Translations under genes and position numbers: made by a program | Part shown: in pieces, positions 54,678-63,565 of the stretch | Layout of the letters: each line of letters starts with the position of its first letter | Numbering within the stretch: the first letter of the stretch is position 1 | Notes under the pieces: generated by a model | The model's input: the letters and a program-made list of their open reading frames with translations, nothing else | Told to the model about the DNA's origin: nothing | Database searches by the model: none | Source: Ruminococcus flavefaciens | GTDB taxonomy: Bacteria > Bacillota > Clostridia > Oscillospirales > Ruminococcaceae | Length of the DNA: 64,000 nt | Reading direction: 5' to 3' | Assembly: GCF_900119075.1 (NCBI RefSeq) | Contig: NZ_FPIP01000001.1 | Span: 372,001 to 436,000 of the forward strand

Positions 54678-55955
54678 TTACTTTCTTGGGATAAGTGCTT
54701 TTGCAAGCTGATTGGTCTCTGCCAGCTTTCTGTTTGCAGGACAGACATATGTACAGCTGCCGCAGTTCATGCAGAGCATGACTTTAAGCTGCTTGAGTTC
54801 TTCTATATTACGTATTTTATAAGCTCTGTCTATATCTGCGGGCATAAGTCCCAGCGGACAAACCCTTACGCAGCGTCCGCAGCGGATACAGTTGGATGTT
54901 TTGCGTTCGTCGTAATGATTGAAAGCAAGGAGAGCGTTTGAGGTCTTGACTACAGGCATATCAATATCAGGAACGCTCATGCCCATCATAGGACCGCCTG
55001 CAATGAGCTTTTTTATAGACGGGATATCGGCTTTGCAGAATTCAAGAAGCTCCCTGAATGATGTACCGATAACAGTGCGGACGTTTTTAGGCTCCCCTAC
55101 TGCATTGCCGTCAATTGTAAGGCGGCGTGTGACAAGGGGCATACCTGTCTGCATATAGCGGTAGAGAAATGCAACGGTTGACACATTCATAACAATTACG
55201 CCTGCGTCGGCTGGCAGTGAGCCCTCGTTGACTATTCTTCCCGTTGAGTTATAGATGATTACCTTTTCAGCGCCTTGTGGATACGCTGAGGGCAGAGTGA
55301 TTATATCTATAGTATCATCATTTTCAGCCATAGCCGTGAAATTCTTGATAGCTTCGGGCTTGTTGGCTTCGATAGCAAGCTTTGCTGATTTGATGCCAAG
55401 TTGAGACTTAACCATATTGATACCGTTGATAATATCCTGTGGATTTTCTATCATTTCGCGGTAATCGGCAGTTATGTAAGGCTCGCATTCTGCCGCATTG
55501 ATTATCAGCGTATCAATGTCAGCTTTGGGATTCAGCTTTATATGTGTAGGAAATCCTGCACCGCCAAGTCCGCAGGCGCCGCTCTGACGAACAGCCTTTA
55601 CGAAACTTTCCTTATCGGTAACAACAGGCGGTTTTACTTCATCGGAAATAGTCTGAAGACCGTCTGTTTCTATCTCGATCATCTTGCAGACTGTTCCCAT
55701 AGCGTTGCGATAGTCGCTTATGGCAGTTACCTTTCCCGAAACGCCTGAGTGTACGGGAGCACTGAATGCCGCGTCGGTATCGCCTATCATCTGACCGACT
55801 GCAACGGTGTCCCCTACCTTTACAAGAGGCTGGCACGGAGCGCCCATAGTCATAGACATCGGGATAGTTACTTTAGAAGGAACAGGAAAATCTACAGTAG
55901 AGCTGTTTTCCGTATTTTTACGGTGTTTAAGCTTTATACCGTTGAGCTTTTTCAT
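54678..55955 (-). CDS. rnfC: Rnf complex subunit C (NADH-binding)
   Basis: The 425-residue subunit has the NqrF/NuoF-like NAD and flavin region (ACGLGGAGFPTHIKL, INAAECEPYITADY, IIYNSTGRIV) and two [4Fe-4S] motifs: CIRCGRCVRVCP and CMNCGSCTYVCP. It delivers electrons to NAD+. ATG 55955 has AAGGAG upstream. First gene of the operon. Confidence 0.95.
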   Translation of the reverse strand: MKKLNGIKLKHRKNTENSSTVDFPVPSKVTIPMSMTMGAPCQPLVKVGDTVAVGQMIGDTDAAFSAPVHSGVSGKVTAISDYRNAMGTVCKMIEIETDGLQTISDEVKPPVVTDKESFVKAVRQSGACGLGGAGFPTHIKLNPKADIDTLIINAAECEPYITADYREMIENPQDIINGINMVKSQLGIKSAKLAIEANKPEAIKNFTAMAENDDTIDIITLPSAYPQGAEKVIIYNSTGRIVNEGSLPADAGVIVMNVSTVAFLYRYMQTGMPLVTRRLTIDGNAVGEPKNVRTVIGTSFRELLEFCKADIPSIKKLIAGGPMMGMSVPDIDMPVVKTSNALLAFNHYDERKTSNCIRCGRCVRVCPLGLMPADIDRAYKIRNIEELKQLKVMLCMNCGSCTYVCPANRKLAETNQLAKALIPRK

Positions 55956-56050
55956 ATATTTCTCCTTGATATAATGGCTTGATATTAGCCATTTTGATTT
56001 CGGTAATAATGTTGTATTGAAAGCTGGGCGAAAAGAGCCCATACAATAAT

Positions 56051-56079
56051 ATTATATATGAAATCAGTATAATATTCAA
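56051..56079 (-). promoter_or_regulatory. Promoter of the rnf operon
   Basis: Minus strand TTGAAT (56079-56074), 17 bp, TATAAT (56056-56051). Confidence 0.75.
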
Positions 56080-56131
56080 GAGCTTTTTACAAAAAAATTC
56101 ATATTTTATTAAAGAAAATAAAGGAAAAAAT

Positions 56132-56154
56132 AAAAGGCACCCGAAAGTGCCTTT
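56132..56154 (-). terminator. Terminator after the tRNA cluster (second)
   Basis: AAAGGCAC/GTGCCTTT stem, followed on the minus strand by TTATTTTTTCC. Confidence 0.8.
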
Positions 56155-56164
56155 AAAAAAGCAA

Positions 56165-56195
56165 AAATAAAAAGCATCTGCTGTTGCAGATGCTT
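56165..56195 (-). terminator. Terminator after the tRNA cluster (first)
   Basis: AAGCATCTGC/GCAGATGCTT perfect 10-bp stem with a 4-nt loop, followed by TTTATTTTTG, 4 bp after tRNA-Cys. Confidence 0.88.
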
Positions 56196-56199
56196 CGAG

Positions 56200-56270
56200 A
56201 GGCGCCACCCAGATTTGAACTGGGGATCAGGGTGTTGCAGACCCACGCCTTACCACTTGGCTATAGCGCC
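56200..56270 (-). tRNA. tRNA-Cys (GCA)
   Basis: 71-nt cloverleaf, acceptor GGCGCTA/TGGCGCC, anticodon loop CTGCAAC. No encoded CCA. Confidence 0.94.
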
Positions 56271-56275
56271 GCATT

Positions 56276-56351
56276 TGGAGCGGATTACGAGGCTCGAACT
56301 CGCTACCTCCACCTTGGCAAGGTGGCGCTCTACCAGATGAGCTAAATCCGC
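56276..56351 (-). tRNA. tRNA-Gly (GCC)
   Basis: 76 nt with CCA, acceptor GCGGATT/AATCCGC, anticodon loop TTGCCAA. Confidence 0.95.
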
Positions 56352-56355
56352 ATAA

Positions 56356-56432
56356 TGGCGACCCCGAACAGATTCGAACTGTCGACCTCCTGCGTGACAG
56401 GCAGGCGTTCTAACCAACTGAACTACGAGGCC
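56356..56432 (-). tRNA. tRNA-Asp (GTC)
   Basis: 77 nt with CCA, acceptor GGCCTCG/CGGGGTC with wobble pairs, anticodon loop CTGTCAC. Confidence 0.95.
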
Positions 56433-56439
56433 AAAGAAT

Positions 56440-56515
56440 TGGTGGGGACTACAGGGCTCGAACCTGTGACCCTCTGCTTGTAAGGCAGATGCTCTCCCAG
56501 CTGAGCTAAACCCCC
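56440..56515 (-). tRNA. tRNA-Val (TAC)
   Basis: 76 nt with CCA, acceptor GGGGGTT/AGTCCCC, anticodon loop CTTACAA. First tRNA of the cluster, order Val-Asp-Gly-Cys. Confidence 0.95.
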
Positions 56516-56560
56516 ACTTTTTCTTCTGTTCATCGGTTAATCAGTTCCGACGACTTTAAT

Positions 56561-56589
56561 ATTATACCACGTTATTCTATGTTTGTCAA
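56561..56589 (-). promoter_or_regulatory. Promoter of the tRNA cluster
   Basis: Minus strand TTGACA (56589-56584), 17 bp, TATAAT (56566-56561). Confidence 0.88.
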
Positions 56590-56660
56590 GCAATTTTTTG
56601 AAATTTTTCAAAAAAATTTTTTCAGCCTGATTAAAGGCAGTATATCGTTAAAATCAAAGA

Positions 56661-57617
56661 TCAGATAATATAGAACCAGCTTTCATCAGGATCAACTTCT
56701 TCTTTCTGGATTGAGATCTGAGAGTCAAAATAATATCTGAGTTCCTGATTCTTGATACTTACCTTTGCTCCCTCAGGGATAGAGCGTGTGATAAATGCGT
56801 TACCGCCTATTACAGCGTTTTTGCCGACAACTGTCTCGCCGCCAAGTATAGAAGCTCCTGAGTAGATAGTAACATTGTCCTCGATAGTTGGGTGACGTTT
56901 CTTGTTGCGGAGCGACTGACCGCCTCTTGTTGAGAGCGCACCGAGAGTAACACCCTGATATATTTTGACGTTGTCCCCTATCTCGGTAGTTTCACCGATA
57001 ACAATGCCTGTACCGTGGTCGATGAAGAAGTATTTTCCGATAGTAGCACCTGGGTGTATATCAATACCGGTTTTGCTGTGAGCATGCTCGGTCATTACAC
57101 GAGGGATAAGCGGCACACCAAGGAGAAACAGCTCATGAGCAAGTCTGTTGACAAGAATTGCATATAATCCGGGATAAGAATAGATTATTTCATCTTTATT
57201 ATATGCGGCAGGGTCACCGTCATATGCAGCCTGAACGTCAGTTTCAATATAGCTTCTTATCTTTGGTATCTTATCGAGGAATTCAAAGGTGATCCTTTCA
57301 GCGTTCTCGTTTATTTCATTTTCATTGAGGTCAACATATTTTTCATCATAGCGCAGTACAATAGAAATCTGACGTATAAGCTTAAAGATAACGTCTTCAA
57401 GTATCATAGAGATGTTATTGCGGACAGTGTAGACGCGATAGCTTTTATTTCGGAAATATCCCGGAAAAACTATTCTTCTCAGGGACTCGATTATATCAAT
57501 GATGTTTTCGTTATCAGGGTGATCAAATGTTTTGACCTCATCTATAGTTCTGTTATCCTGATAGTCAAAAAGTATATTTTTTGCCAGATTATTGATATTT
57601 TCTTCAAGCTTATGCAT
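56661..57617 (-). CDS. cysE: Serine O-acetyltransferase (CysE/EpsC type)
   Basis: The 318-residue enzyme acetylates serine for cysteine synthesis. The C-terminal left-handed beta-helix has hexapeptide repeats (GIDIHPGATIGKYFFIDHGTG, TIEDNVTIYSGASILGG, VVGKNAVIGGNAF) with the catalytic His/Asp region DHGTGIVIGE. An extended helical N-terminal domain of about 180 residues makes it longer than E. coli CysE (273), as in the EpsC subfamily. GAGGTGG precedes ATG 57617. No T-box is seen in the short leader. Confidence 0.93.
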   Translation of the reverse strand: MHKLEENINNLAKNILFDYQDNRTIDEVKTFDHPDNENIIDIIESLRRIVFPGYFRNKSYRVYTVRNNISMILEDVIFKLIRQISIVLRYDEKYVDLNENEINENAERITFEFLDKIPKIRSYIETDVQAAYDGDPAAYNKDEIIYSYPGLYAILVNRLAHELFLLGVPLIPRVMTEHAHSKTGIDIHPGATIGKYFFIDHGTGIVIGETTEIGDNVKIYQGVTLGALSTRGGQSLRNKKRHPTIEDNVTIYSGASILGGETVVGKNAVIGGNAFITRSIPEGAKVSIKNQELRYYFDSQISIQKEEVDPDESWFYII

Positions 57618-57675
57618 TCTTGCCACCTCACGCGAAAATTATATGTACTGTTATGCCATAAATATATCATATATA

Positions 57676-57704
57676 ATTATACAACAATTCACTTATATAG
57701 TCAA
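57676..57704 (-). promoter_or_regulatory. Promoter of cysE
   Basis: Minus strand TTGACT (57704-57699), 17 bp, TATAAT (57681-57676). Confidence 0.75.
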
Positions 57705-57727
57705 TAGGCATTATATGCGTATTTTAC

Positions 57728-57756
57728 TTGACTTTGTTCAGAATTAGCGTTATAGT
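57728..57756 (+). promoter_or_regulatory. Promoter of the TtcA-like gene
   Basis: TTGACT (57728-57733), 17 bp, TATAGT (57751-57756). Confidence 0.75.
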
Positions 57757-57787
57757 ATTATATGAATAATACTAAGTGAGGGTTATC

Positions 57788-58657
57788 ATGAACAGCAGTA
57801 TAGACAGCTCTATAACAGGAGAATTCGGCAAGAGTATATGGTCGAAATTCCGTAAAGGCATTGAGGAATACAGGCTTATCGAAAATAACGATAAAATAGC
57901 CGTATGCATTTCAGGCGGCAAGGACTCCATGCTCATGGCTAAATGTATGCAGAGACTACAGAAATACGGCAATATTGACTTTGATGTCGAATACATAGTT
58001 ATGGATCCAGGGTACGCCGATGAAAACAGGAAAAAAATCGAGGATAATGCTAAGCTTTTAGATATTCCAATAAGAATTATGAACACAAGGATATTTGAAT
58101 CTACGGAGAAAGTTGAAAAGAATCCCTGCTTTCTGTGCGCGAGACTTCGCAGAGGCTGGCTTTATAAAACTGCTCAGGAGCTTGGCTGCAATAAAATAGC
58201 ACTGGGACACCATTTTGATGATGTTATCGAGACTATTCTTATGGGAATGCTGTACGGCTCACAGGTGCAGACCATGATGCCGAAGCTTCACAGTGAGAAT
58301 TATGAGGGAGTACAGGTCATTCGTCCATTATATCTCGTGCGGGAAAGCGATATTATCCGTTGGGGCGAATACAATGATCTTGAATTTATACAGTGCGCCT
58401 GCCTTGTGGCAAAAAGCGAGGGCAGTTCAAAGCGTGCTGAGGTAAAACAGCTTTTGAAGCAGCTTCGCTTGACTAATCCTGCTGTTGATATGAATATCTT
58501 CCGCAGCGTTGAAAATGTTAACCTACAGACGCTCATTTCCTATCATCGCGGCAGTGAATATCATCATTTCCTTGATGATTTTGACAAGGGACTAAGTATC
58601 AAGGGCACAAATAACTTTGCGGATAAAAAAGATGAAACGGAGCAGGAGCAATGCTGA
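57788..58657 (+). CDS. TtcA-like ATP-pyrophosphatase (tRNA thiolation family)
   Basis: The 289-residue protein has the PP-loop SGGKDSMLMAK, a C-x2-C pair (CFLCARLRRG), ALGHHFDDVIETILMGMLYG, and a C-terminal third cysteine (CACLVAK), the set that in TtcA binds an iron-sulfur cluster for 2-thiocytidine formation at tRNA position 32. The GEFGKSIWSKFRKGIEEYRLI start is family-like. ATG 57788 follows GAGGG. It overlaps the transporter gene by 7 bp. Whether the substrate is tRNA C32 is inferred. Confidence 0.85.
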   Translation: MNSSIDSSITGEFGKSIWSKFRKGIEEYRLIENNDKIAVCISGGKDSMLMAKCMQRLQKYGNIDFDVEYIVMDPGYADENRKKIEDNAKLLDIPIRIMNTRIFESTEKVEKNPCFLCARLRRGWLYKTAQELGCNKIALGHHFDDVIETILMGMLYGSQVQTMMPKLHSENYEGVQVIRPLYLVRESDIIRWGEYNDLEFIQCACLVAKSEGSSKRAEVKQLLKQLRLTNPAVDMNIFRSVENVNLQTLISYHRGSEYHHFLDDFDKGLSIKGTNNFADKKDETEQEQC

Positions 58658-59565
58658 AAACGATTCGCGGCAGTTTAATGCTCCTGACGGCGGCTTTTAT
58701 ATGGGGAACAGCTTTTGTGGCTCAGAGCAAGGGCATGGACTACGTGGAGCCCTTTACATATAATTCAGTACGTACTCTTATTGGCGGACTTGTTCTGCTC
58801 CCTATGATTTTCTTTTTCAGACGCAGAAGCAGCAGAAAAGCTTCGGAAAACAATATAAAAATAAGCTTTATCGGCGGAATTATCTGCGGATTGGTGCTTT
58901 TTGCTGCGAGTTCCTTTCAGCAGTTGGGTATCAGTCTGACCTCTGCAGGCAAAGCAGGATTTATTACAGCACTTTATGTTGTTATAGTGCCTGTAATTGG
59001 GATAATATCAGGACAAAAACCAAATATAAAGATATGGCTGTGTGTTTTTATTGCGGTTTTGGGCTTCTATCTTCTTTGTATAAAAGAGGGATTCAGGCTT
59101 TCCAAAGGTGATTTATATGTTCTGATTTGCGCGGTATTTTATTCGGTGCATATAATAGTTATTGATCATTTCAATTCAAAGGGTGCTGAGCCTGTAAAAA
59201 TGTCCTGTGTGCAGTTTTTTACCGCAGGAAGCATTATGATGATATGTATGTTTATTTTTGAGTCCCCTGCCCTGTCGAGTATTTTCGCAGCAAAATACAC
59301 CATATTATATGCAGGAGTAATGTCCTGCGGAGTTGCTTATACATTACAGATGATCGGACAAAAATACACGGAACCTACTGTCGCTACGCTGATAATGAGT
59401 CTTGAATCAGTATTTGCAGCTCTTGCAGGCTGGATAATTCTGAATGAACAAATGAGTATTAAGGAATTTTCGGGCTGTGCTCTGGTATTTACAGCTGTTG
59501 TGGCTTCACAGCTTGATATCAGCTTCAAAAACATAATACAAATCAGAGAAAAGGGCGATACATGA
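58651..59565 (+). CDS. DMT-superfamily (EamA) transporter
   Basis: The 304-residue protein has ten membrane helices in two EamA repeats (LTAAFIWGTAFVAQSKGMDY and GVAYTLQMIGQKYTEPTVATL). Substrate unknown: family members export amino acids or other metabolites. Starts within the end of the TtcA-like gene. Confidence 0.9.
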   Translation: MLKTIRGSLMLLTAAFIWGTAFVAQSKGMDYVEPFTYNSVRTLIGGLVLLPMIFFFRRRSSRKASENNIKISFIGGIICGLVLFAASSFQQLGISLTSAGKAGFITALYVVIVPVIGIISGQKPNIKIWLCVFIAVLGFYLLCIKEGFRLSKGDLYVLICAVFYSVHIIVIDHFNSKGAEPVKMSCVQFFTAGSIMMICMFIFESPALSSIFAAKYTILYAGVMSCGVAYTLQMIGQKYTEPTVATLIMSLESVFAALAGWIILNEQMSIKEFSGCALVFTAVVASQLDISFKNIIQIREKGDT

Positions 59566-59579
59566 GTATTGCCCTTTTA
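59551..59579 (+). terminator. Bidirectional terminator overlapping the EamA stop codon
   Basis: AAGGGCGATAC pairs with GTATTGCCCTT (11 bp, one G.T) around ATGA; the EamA stop TGA lies in the loop and the stem reaches the stop of the convergent Clp gene. Confidence 0.85.
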
Positions 59580-61913
59580 TACTGTGATATTCTTTGTTAT
59601 TAGTATTTTGCCGTTCTCGATATCAAGCTTTATACTGTCTCCTTTTGTTATCTCAGAGCTTATTATCATATTTGCAAGCCTGTTCTCGAACATTTCAACA
59701 GCTTTTCGCTTTATTTGACGTGCTCCGTATTGATATGTGCCTTTTACAGAGGCTAAGGATTCGATAACTCTGTCCGTAAATTCGATATTTATCCCTATAG
59801 AATCCGAGCGTTTTTTCAGGTCTTCAAGAGTTTGACGGCTTATCTTTATCAGGTCGTTCATTTCAAATGGTTCAAAGACGACTATTTCGTCTATCCTGTT
59901 AAGAAATTCTGCTGAGAAATAACTCTTTACAGCTTCAAGCGCCTTTTTCTCAATATTTTCATGACTGTTTTCGGCAAAACCCAGTGATGACTTCATAATC
60001 ATATCCTCGGCACCTATATTTGAAGTCATTATAATTATACAGTTTCTGAAGCTGATTTTTCTCATAAGTGAATCAGTAAGCATACCGTAATCAAGTATCT
60101 GGAGCAGGATATTCAGTACCTCTTTCTCGGCTTTTTCAATTTCATCGAACAGTATCAGTGAATATGGATTTCTTCTTACCTTTTCGCACAGATTATTGTC
60201 GCTGTTGTCGTATCCTGCATAGCCGGGAGGTGCGCCGATAAGCTTTGCAACTGAGTGTTTTTCCATATATTCAGACATATCTACTCTTATGAGATTGTTT
60301 TCACTGTCAAAGAGGCATTCTGCGATTGCTTTTGAAAGCTCGGTCTTTCCAACACCTGTAGGTCCTGAGAATAAAAGCGATGCAATAGGTCTGTTGGTTT
60401 CACGAAGCCCCACTTTTGCCCTGAATATTGCATTTGTTACTTTTTCAATCACATTATCATGTCCTATTATACGCCTTGAAAGAACAGTTTTCAGTCTGCT
60501 GAGCTTTTCAGATTCGTGTGACGATATTTTATTGGTTGGTATGCCTGTTTTAAGAGAAATTACAGTGTTCAGGTCGTCTTCCGTTACATAGCAGTTTTTA
60601 GGTGCTTCGATGACTTTGTTGAGCCTTGAAAGCTTTACTCCTTCCATGTCTATCAGTTCTGTATCCTTGGTAAGTTTTGGACAGCTGTTTTTTATCTTTG
60701 CCCACGCGCAGGCTTCGTCAAGTATGTCGATAGCCTTGTCAGGAAGAAATCGGTCGGTTATATAGCGTTTTGAAAGCTCTACTGAAAGTCGGATAATATC
60801 GTCGTTTATTTTTATATCGTGGAATGTTTCGTAGTTTTTTCGCAGTCCCTTTATTATTTCGATACAGCTTAGATTATCGGGCTCGTTTACCTTTACAGGC
60901 TGAAAACGTCGCTCTAAAGCCGCGTCTTTTTCGATTGTTTTGCGGTATTCTTCAAATGTAGTAGCACCTATCAGCTGTAACTGTCCCCTTGCGAGCTGTG
61001 GTTTCATTATATTTGCGGCGTCGATCGCTCCTTCGGCAGCTCCTGCGCCGACTATAGTGTGTATCTCGTCTATGAAAAGTATGATATTCTTTGCTTCTGC
61101 GGCTTCTTCTATGCAGGATTTGACTCTTTCCTCGAAGTCTCCGCGGTATTTGGCTCCCGAAAGCATAGAAGTAAGGTCGAGTGAAAAGATATACTTGTTT
61201 TTCAGATTATCAGGGACGAGATTTCGTATGAACATCGCTGCAACACCCTCGACTATGGCAGTCTTACCGACTCCTGCTTCACCTATAAGGCAGGGATTAT
61301 TTTTAGTTCTGCGAGAGAGAATCTGCAAAATACGTTCTATTTCGTTTTTTCGTCCGATAAGAGGATCGTTTTTGCTTATAACCGCTATATCCGTGATATT
61401 TTTGCCGAATCTGAACAGATTAGGATATTGTGAGGGCTTTGGCTTTAATGATTCGTAGAGCTTTATATTCATTTCTTCATCTGTAATGCTTCTGAGTCTT
61501 TCGCATAAATATGGTATATCAGCGTCTATTCTTTTCAGTACCGTACAAGCACTGCATGATGATTCTTTTATAATAGCCGCAAGAATATGCTCAGGAGTGG
61601 CTTTTTTTGCTCTTGTATTTGCAGCCGCTGAATATGCTGTTTCAAGGATATGCTTAGTCGCTGTTGTGAAAAAGCGCTGATTGAGAATGGAAGGAGTTCC
61701 CCGCCCTACCATATCTATTATCTCTTTTTCGGCAAGTTCATAGGAAACGCCGCTTTCAGAAAGCATTTTTTCGGCTTCTGAGATATCATCGTCAAGCATA
61801 GAAAGCAGCAAATGCTCGCTGCCTACATACGTGTGACCAAGCTCGGAAGCGTGATCTATAGCGCCTTCTATCATCTGTATTGTTTTTCGTGTGAATTTTT
61901 CGTTGTTTATCAT
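59577..61913 (-). CDS. ClpC/ClpA-type AAA+ unfoldase
   Basis: The 778-residue protein has a Clp N domain (MIEGAIDHASELGHTYVGSEHLLLSML), AAA-1 with GEAGVGKTAIVEG and IILFIDEIHTIVGAG, and AAA-2 with [13 protein letters not shown] and LILFDEIEKAEKEV. LGF in SSLGFAE is at the position of the ClpP-docking loop. The roughly 50-residue coiled-coil M domain with UVR motif, expected between AAA-1 and AAA-2 in ClpC (about 810-residue), is not visible; only a short linker follows AKIKNSCPKLTKD. It lies 150 bp from the clpX-clpP locus. AAAGGAG precedes the ATG. Confidence 0.9.
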   Translation of the reverse strand: MINNEKFTRKTIQMIEGAIDHASELGHTYVGSEHLLLSMLDDDISEAEKMLSESGVSYELAEKEIIDMVGRGTPSILNQRFFTTATKHILETAYSAAANTRAKKATPEHILAAIIKESSCSACTVLKRIDADIPYLCERLRSITDEEMNIKLYESLKPKPSQYPNLFRFGKNITDIAVISKNDPLIGRKNEIERILQILSRRTKNNPCLIGEAGVGKTAIVEGVAAMFIRNLVPDNLKNKYIFSLDLTSMLSGAKYRGDFEERVKSCIEEAAEAKNIILFIDEIHTIVGAGAAEGAIDAANIMKPQLARGQLQLIGATTFEEYRKTIEKDAALERRFQPVKVNEPDNLSCIEIIKGLRKNYETFHDIKINDDIIRLSVELSKRYITDRFLPDKAIDILDEACAWAKIKNSCPKLTKDTELIDMEGVKLSRLNKVIEAPKNCYVTEDDLNTVISLKTGIPTNKISSHESEKLSRLKTVLSRRIIGHDNVIEKVTNAIFRAKVGLRETNRPIASLLFSGPTGVGKTELSKAIAECLFDSENNLIRVDMSEYMEKHSVAKLIGAPPGYAGYDNSDNNLCEKVRRNPYSLILFDEIEKAEKEVLNILLQILDYGMLTDSLMRKISFRNCIIIMTSNIGAEDMIMKSSLGFAENSHENIEKKALEAVKSYFSAEFLNRIDEIVVFEPFEMNDLIKISRQTLEDLKKRSDSIGINIEFTDRVIESLASVKGTYQYGARQIKRKAVEMFENRLANMIISSEITKGDSIKLDIENGKILITKNITV

Positions 61914-62082
61914 AGCTTGCTCCTTTATAATGTTCTACATATATTATGCCACTATATCTGTGCGATAACTGTCGAAACAGCGTCTGCAATAAAATCTGTA
62001 ACACTTTTTTTGCTATGGCATACTATGTACTATAAAGCGAACAGAAAACGCTTTAAATACATTATTCAAGGAGCTTTTAATT

Positions 62083-62229
62083 ATGTGTAATTCATGCTTT
62101 GGCGGAAACAATTGCTGGTGTATCATTCTCTTAGTACTTCTCGTTATCATTCTCTTTTCAGGCTGTGGTAACAATGGCTGCGGCTGCGGTGACTGCGGCA
62201 ACAATAACGGTTGTGGCTGCGGCTGTTAA
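62083..62229 (+). CDS. 48-residue Cys/Gly-rich membrane microprotein
   Basis: A short frame with AAGGAG 9 nt before ATG 62083 and a terminator 10 bp after its stop. The product has 11 cysteines (2, 5, 11, 13, 28, 33, 35, 38, 44, 46, 48): a short N-terminal head MCNSCFGGNNCWC, one hydrophobic helix (IILLVLLVIILF), then SGCGN and a tail of CG repeats ending CGCGC. Such proteins may bind metal or be lipid-linked/thiol-reactive. I know no function. Between two Clp genes on the other strand. Confidence 0.75.
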   Translation: MCNSCFGGNNCWCIILLVLLVIILFSGCGNNGCGCGDCGNNNGCGCGC

Positions 62230-62239
62230 GCAACGTAAA

Positions 62240-62270
62240 AAAGGGACTGCGCTTGCAGTCCCTTTCGTTT
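62240..62270 (+). terminator. Bidirectional terminator, microprotein and clpX
   Basis: AAAGGGACTGC/GCAGTCCCTTT perfect 11-bp stem with a 3-nt loop, T and A tracts on either side. Confidence 0.9.
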
Positions 62271-63555
62271 ATTCAGCTTTTAAAAGCTTGTTTCTTCTGT
62301 TTATAAGCAGCGGTTGGGTTTCATTGATAACGCAGTCAGCTGTTACAGTTACCTTAGCTATGCTGCCGTCAGACGGAACAGTAAACATAGTTTTCATAAG
62401 GATAGACTCAAGAATGGAGCGGAGTCCTCTTGCGCCTGTCTTCTGAGCGATAGCTTTCTTAGCTATCTCGGTAAGAGCTTCATCGTCTATTTCAAGTTCA
62501 ATATCATCGTATCTGAAAAGCTTCTTGTACTGCTTGACAAGAGCGTTCTTAGGCTCGGTAAGTATTCTTACAAGTGAAGCTTCGTCGAGCTCCTCAAGAA
62601 CGGATATAACAGGCAGTCTGCCTACGAATTCAGGTACCATACCGAATTTTACAAGGTCCTTTGGAACGACCTTTTTGAAGATATTTTCAGTCTCAATGTT
62701 ATGAGTATTGATATCTCCGCCGAAGCCGATAGGAGCCTTGCCGATACGCTTCTGAATCTGCTTTTCAAGTCCGTCAAAGGCACCGCCGCAGATAAACAGG
62801 ATATTCTTTGTGTTTATCTGGATAACCTCCTGATTCGGGTGCTTTCTGCCGCCCTGAGGGGGAACGTTTGAAACAGTACCCTCGATAATCTTAAGGAGAG
62901 CCTGCTGAACGCCTTCACCGCTTACGTCACGGGTAAGTGATGTGTTTTCGGATTTTCTGGCGATCTTGTCTATCTCATCAATGTAGATGATTCCGCGCTC
63001 TGCTGACTTTATATCGAAATCAGCAGCCTGAATAAGTCTGAGAAGTACATTCTCAACGTCATCGCCGACATATCCTGCTTCGGTTATAGTAGTTGCGTCA
63101 GCTATAGCGAAAGGAACGTTAAGAAGCTTTGCGAGAGTCTGGGCAAGGAAGGTCTTACCAACACCGGTAGGACCGAGGAGAAGAACGTTGCTCTTCTGGA
63201 GCTCGACACCGTCCTTGTCGGAAAGGTCCTTGTCATTTTCCTGACTCATAATACGCTTATAATGATTATAAACTGCAACAGAAAGCGATATTTTTGCATC
63301 GTCCTGTCCGATAACATATTCATCGAGAAAAGCCTTTATTTCCATAGGCTTCATGAGCTTCATTGCAGAAACATCATTTTCTGTATCTGCCTTCGATGCT
63401 TTTCTATGCGCTTTAGCTACTCCAGAGCCATAGAGCATTTCATAGCAGTAAGTTACGCATTCATCACAAATATTAGATGAACCTGCCGAGAACATACTGC
63501 GAACTCTGTTTTCCCCTTTGCCGCAAAAGCTGCACGATTTAAACGTTTCAGCCAT
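62269..63555 (-). CDS. clpX: ATP-dependent Clp protease ATP-binding subunit ClpX
   Basis: The 428-residue unfoldase has the N-terminal zinc-binding domain ([11 protein letters not shown] and CDECVTYC), Walker [12 protein letters not shown], Walker [11 protein letters not shown] and the ClpP-contact loop IGFGG. It feeds substrates to ClpP. The start fits GGTAGGGG upstream. It follows clpP after 10 bp. Confidence 0.96.
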   Translation of the reverse strand: MAETFKSCSFCGKGENRVRSMFSAGSSNICDECVTYCYEMLYGSGVAKAHRKASKADTENDVSAMKLMKPMEIKAFLDEYVIGQDDAKISLSVAVYNHYKRIMSQENDKDLSDKDGVELQKSNVLLLGPTGVGKTFLAQTLAKLLNVPFAIADATTITEAGYVGDDVENVLLRLIQAADFDIKSAERGIIYIDEIDKIARKSENTSLTRDVSGEGVQQALLKIIEGTVSNVPPQGGRKHPNQEVIQINTKNILFICGGAFDGLEKQIQKRIGKAPIGFGGDINTHNIETENIFKKVVPKDLVKFGMVPEFVGRLPVISVLEELDEASLVRILTEPKNALVKQYKKLFRYDDIELEIDDEALTEIAKKAIAQKTGARGLRSILESILMKTMFTVPSDGSIAKVTVTADCVINETQPLLINRRNKLLKAE

Positions 63556-63565
63556 TTAATAACCC

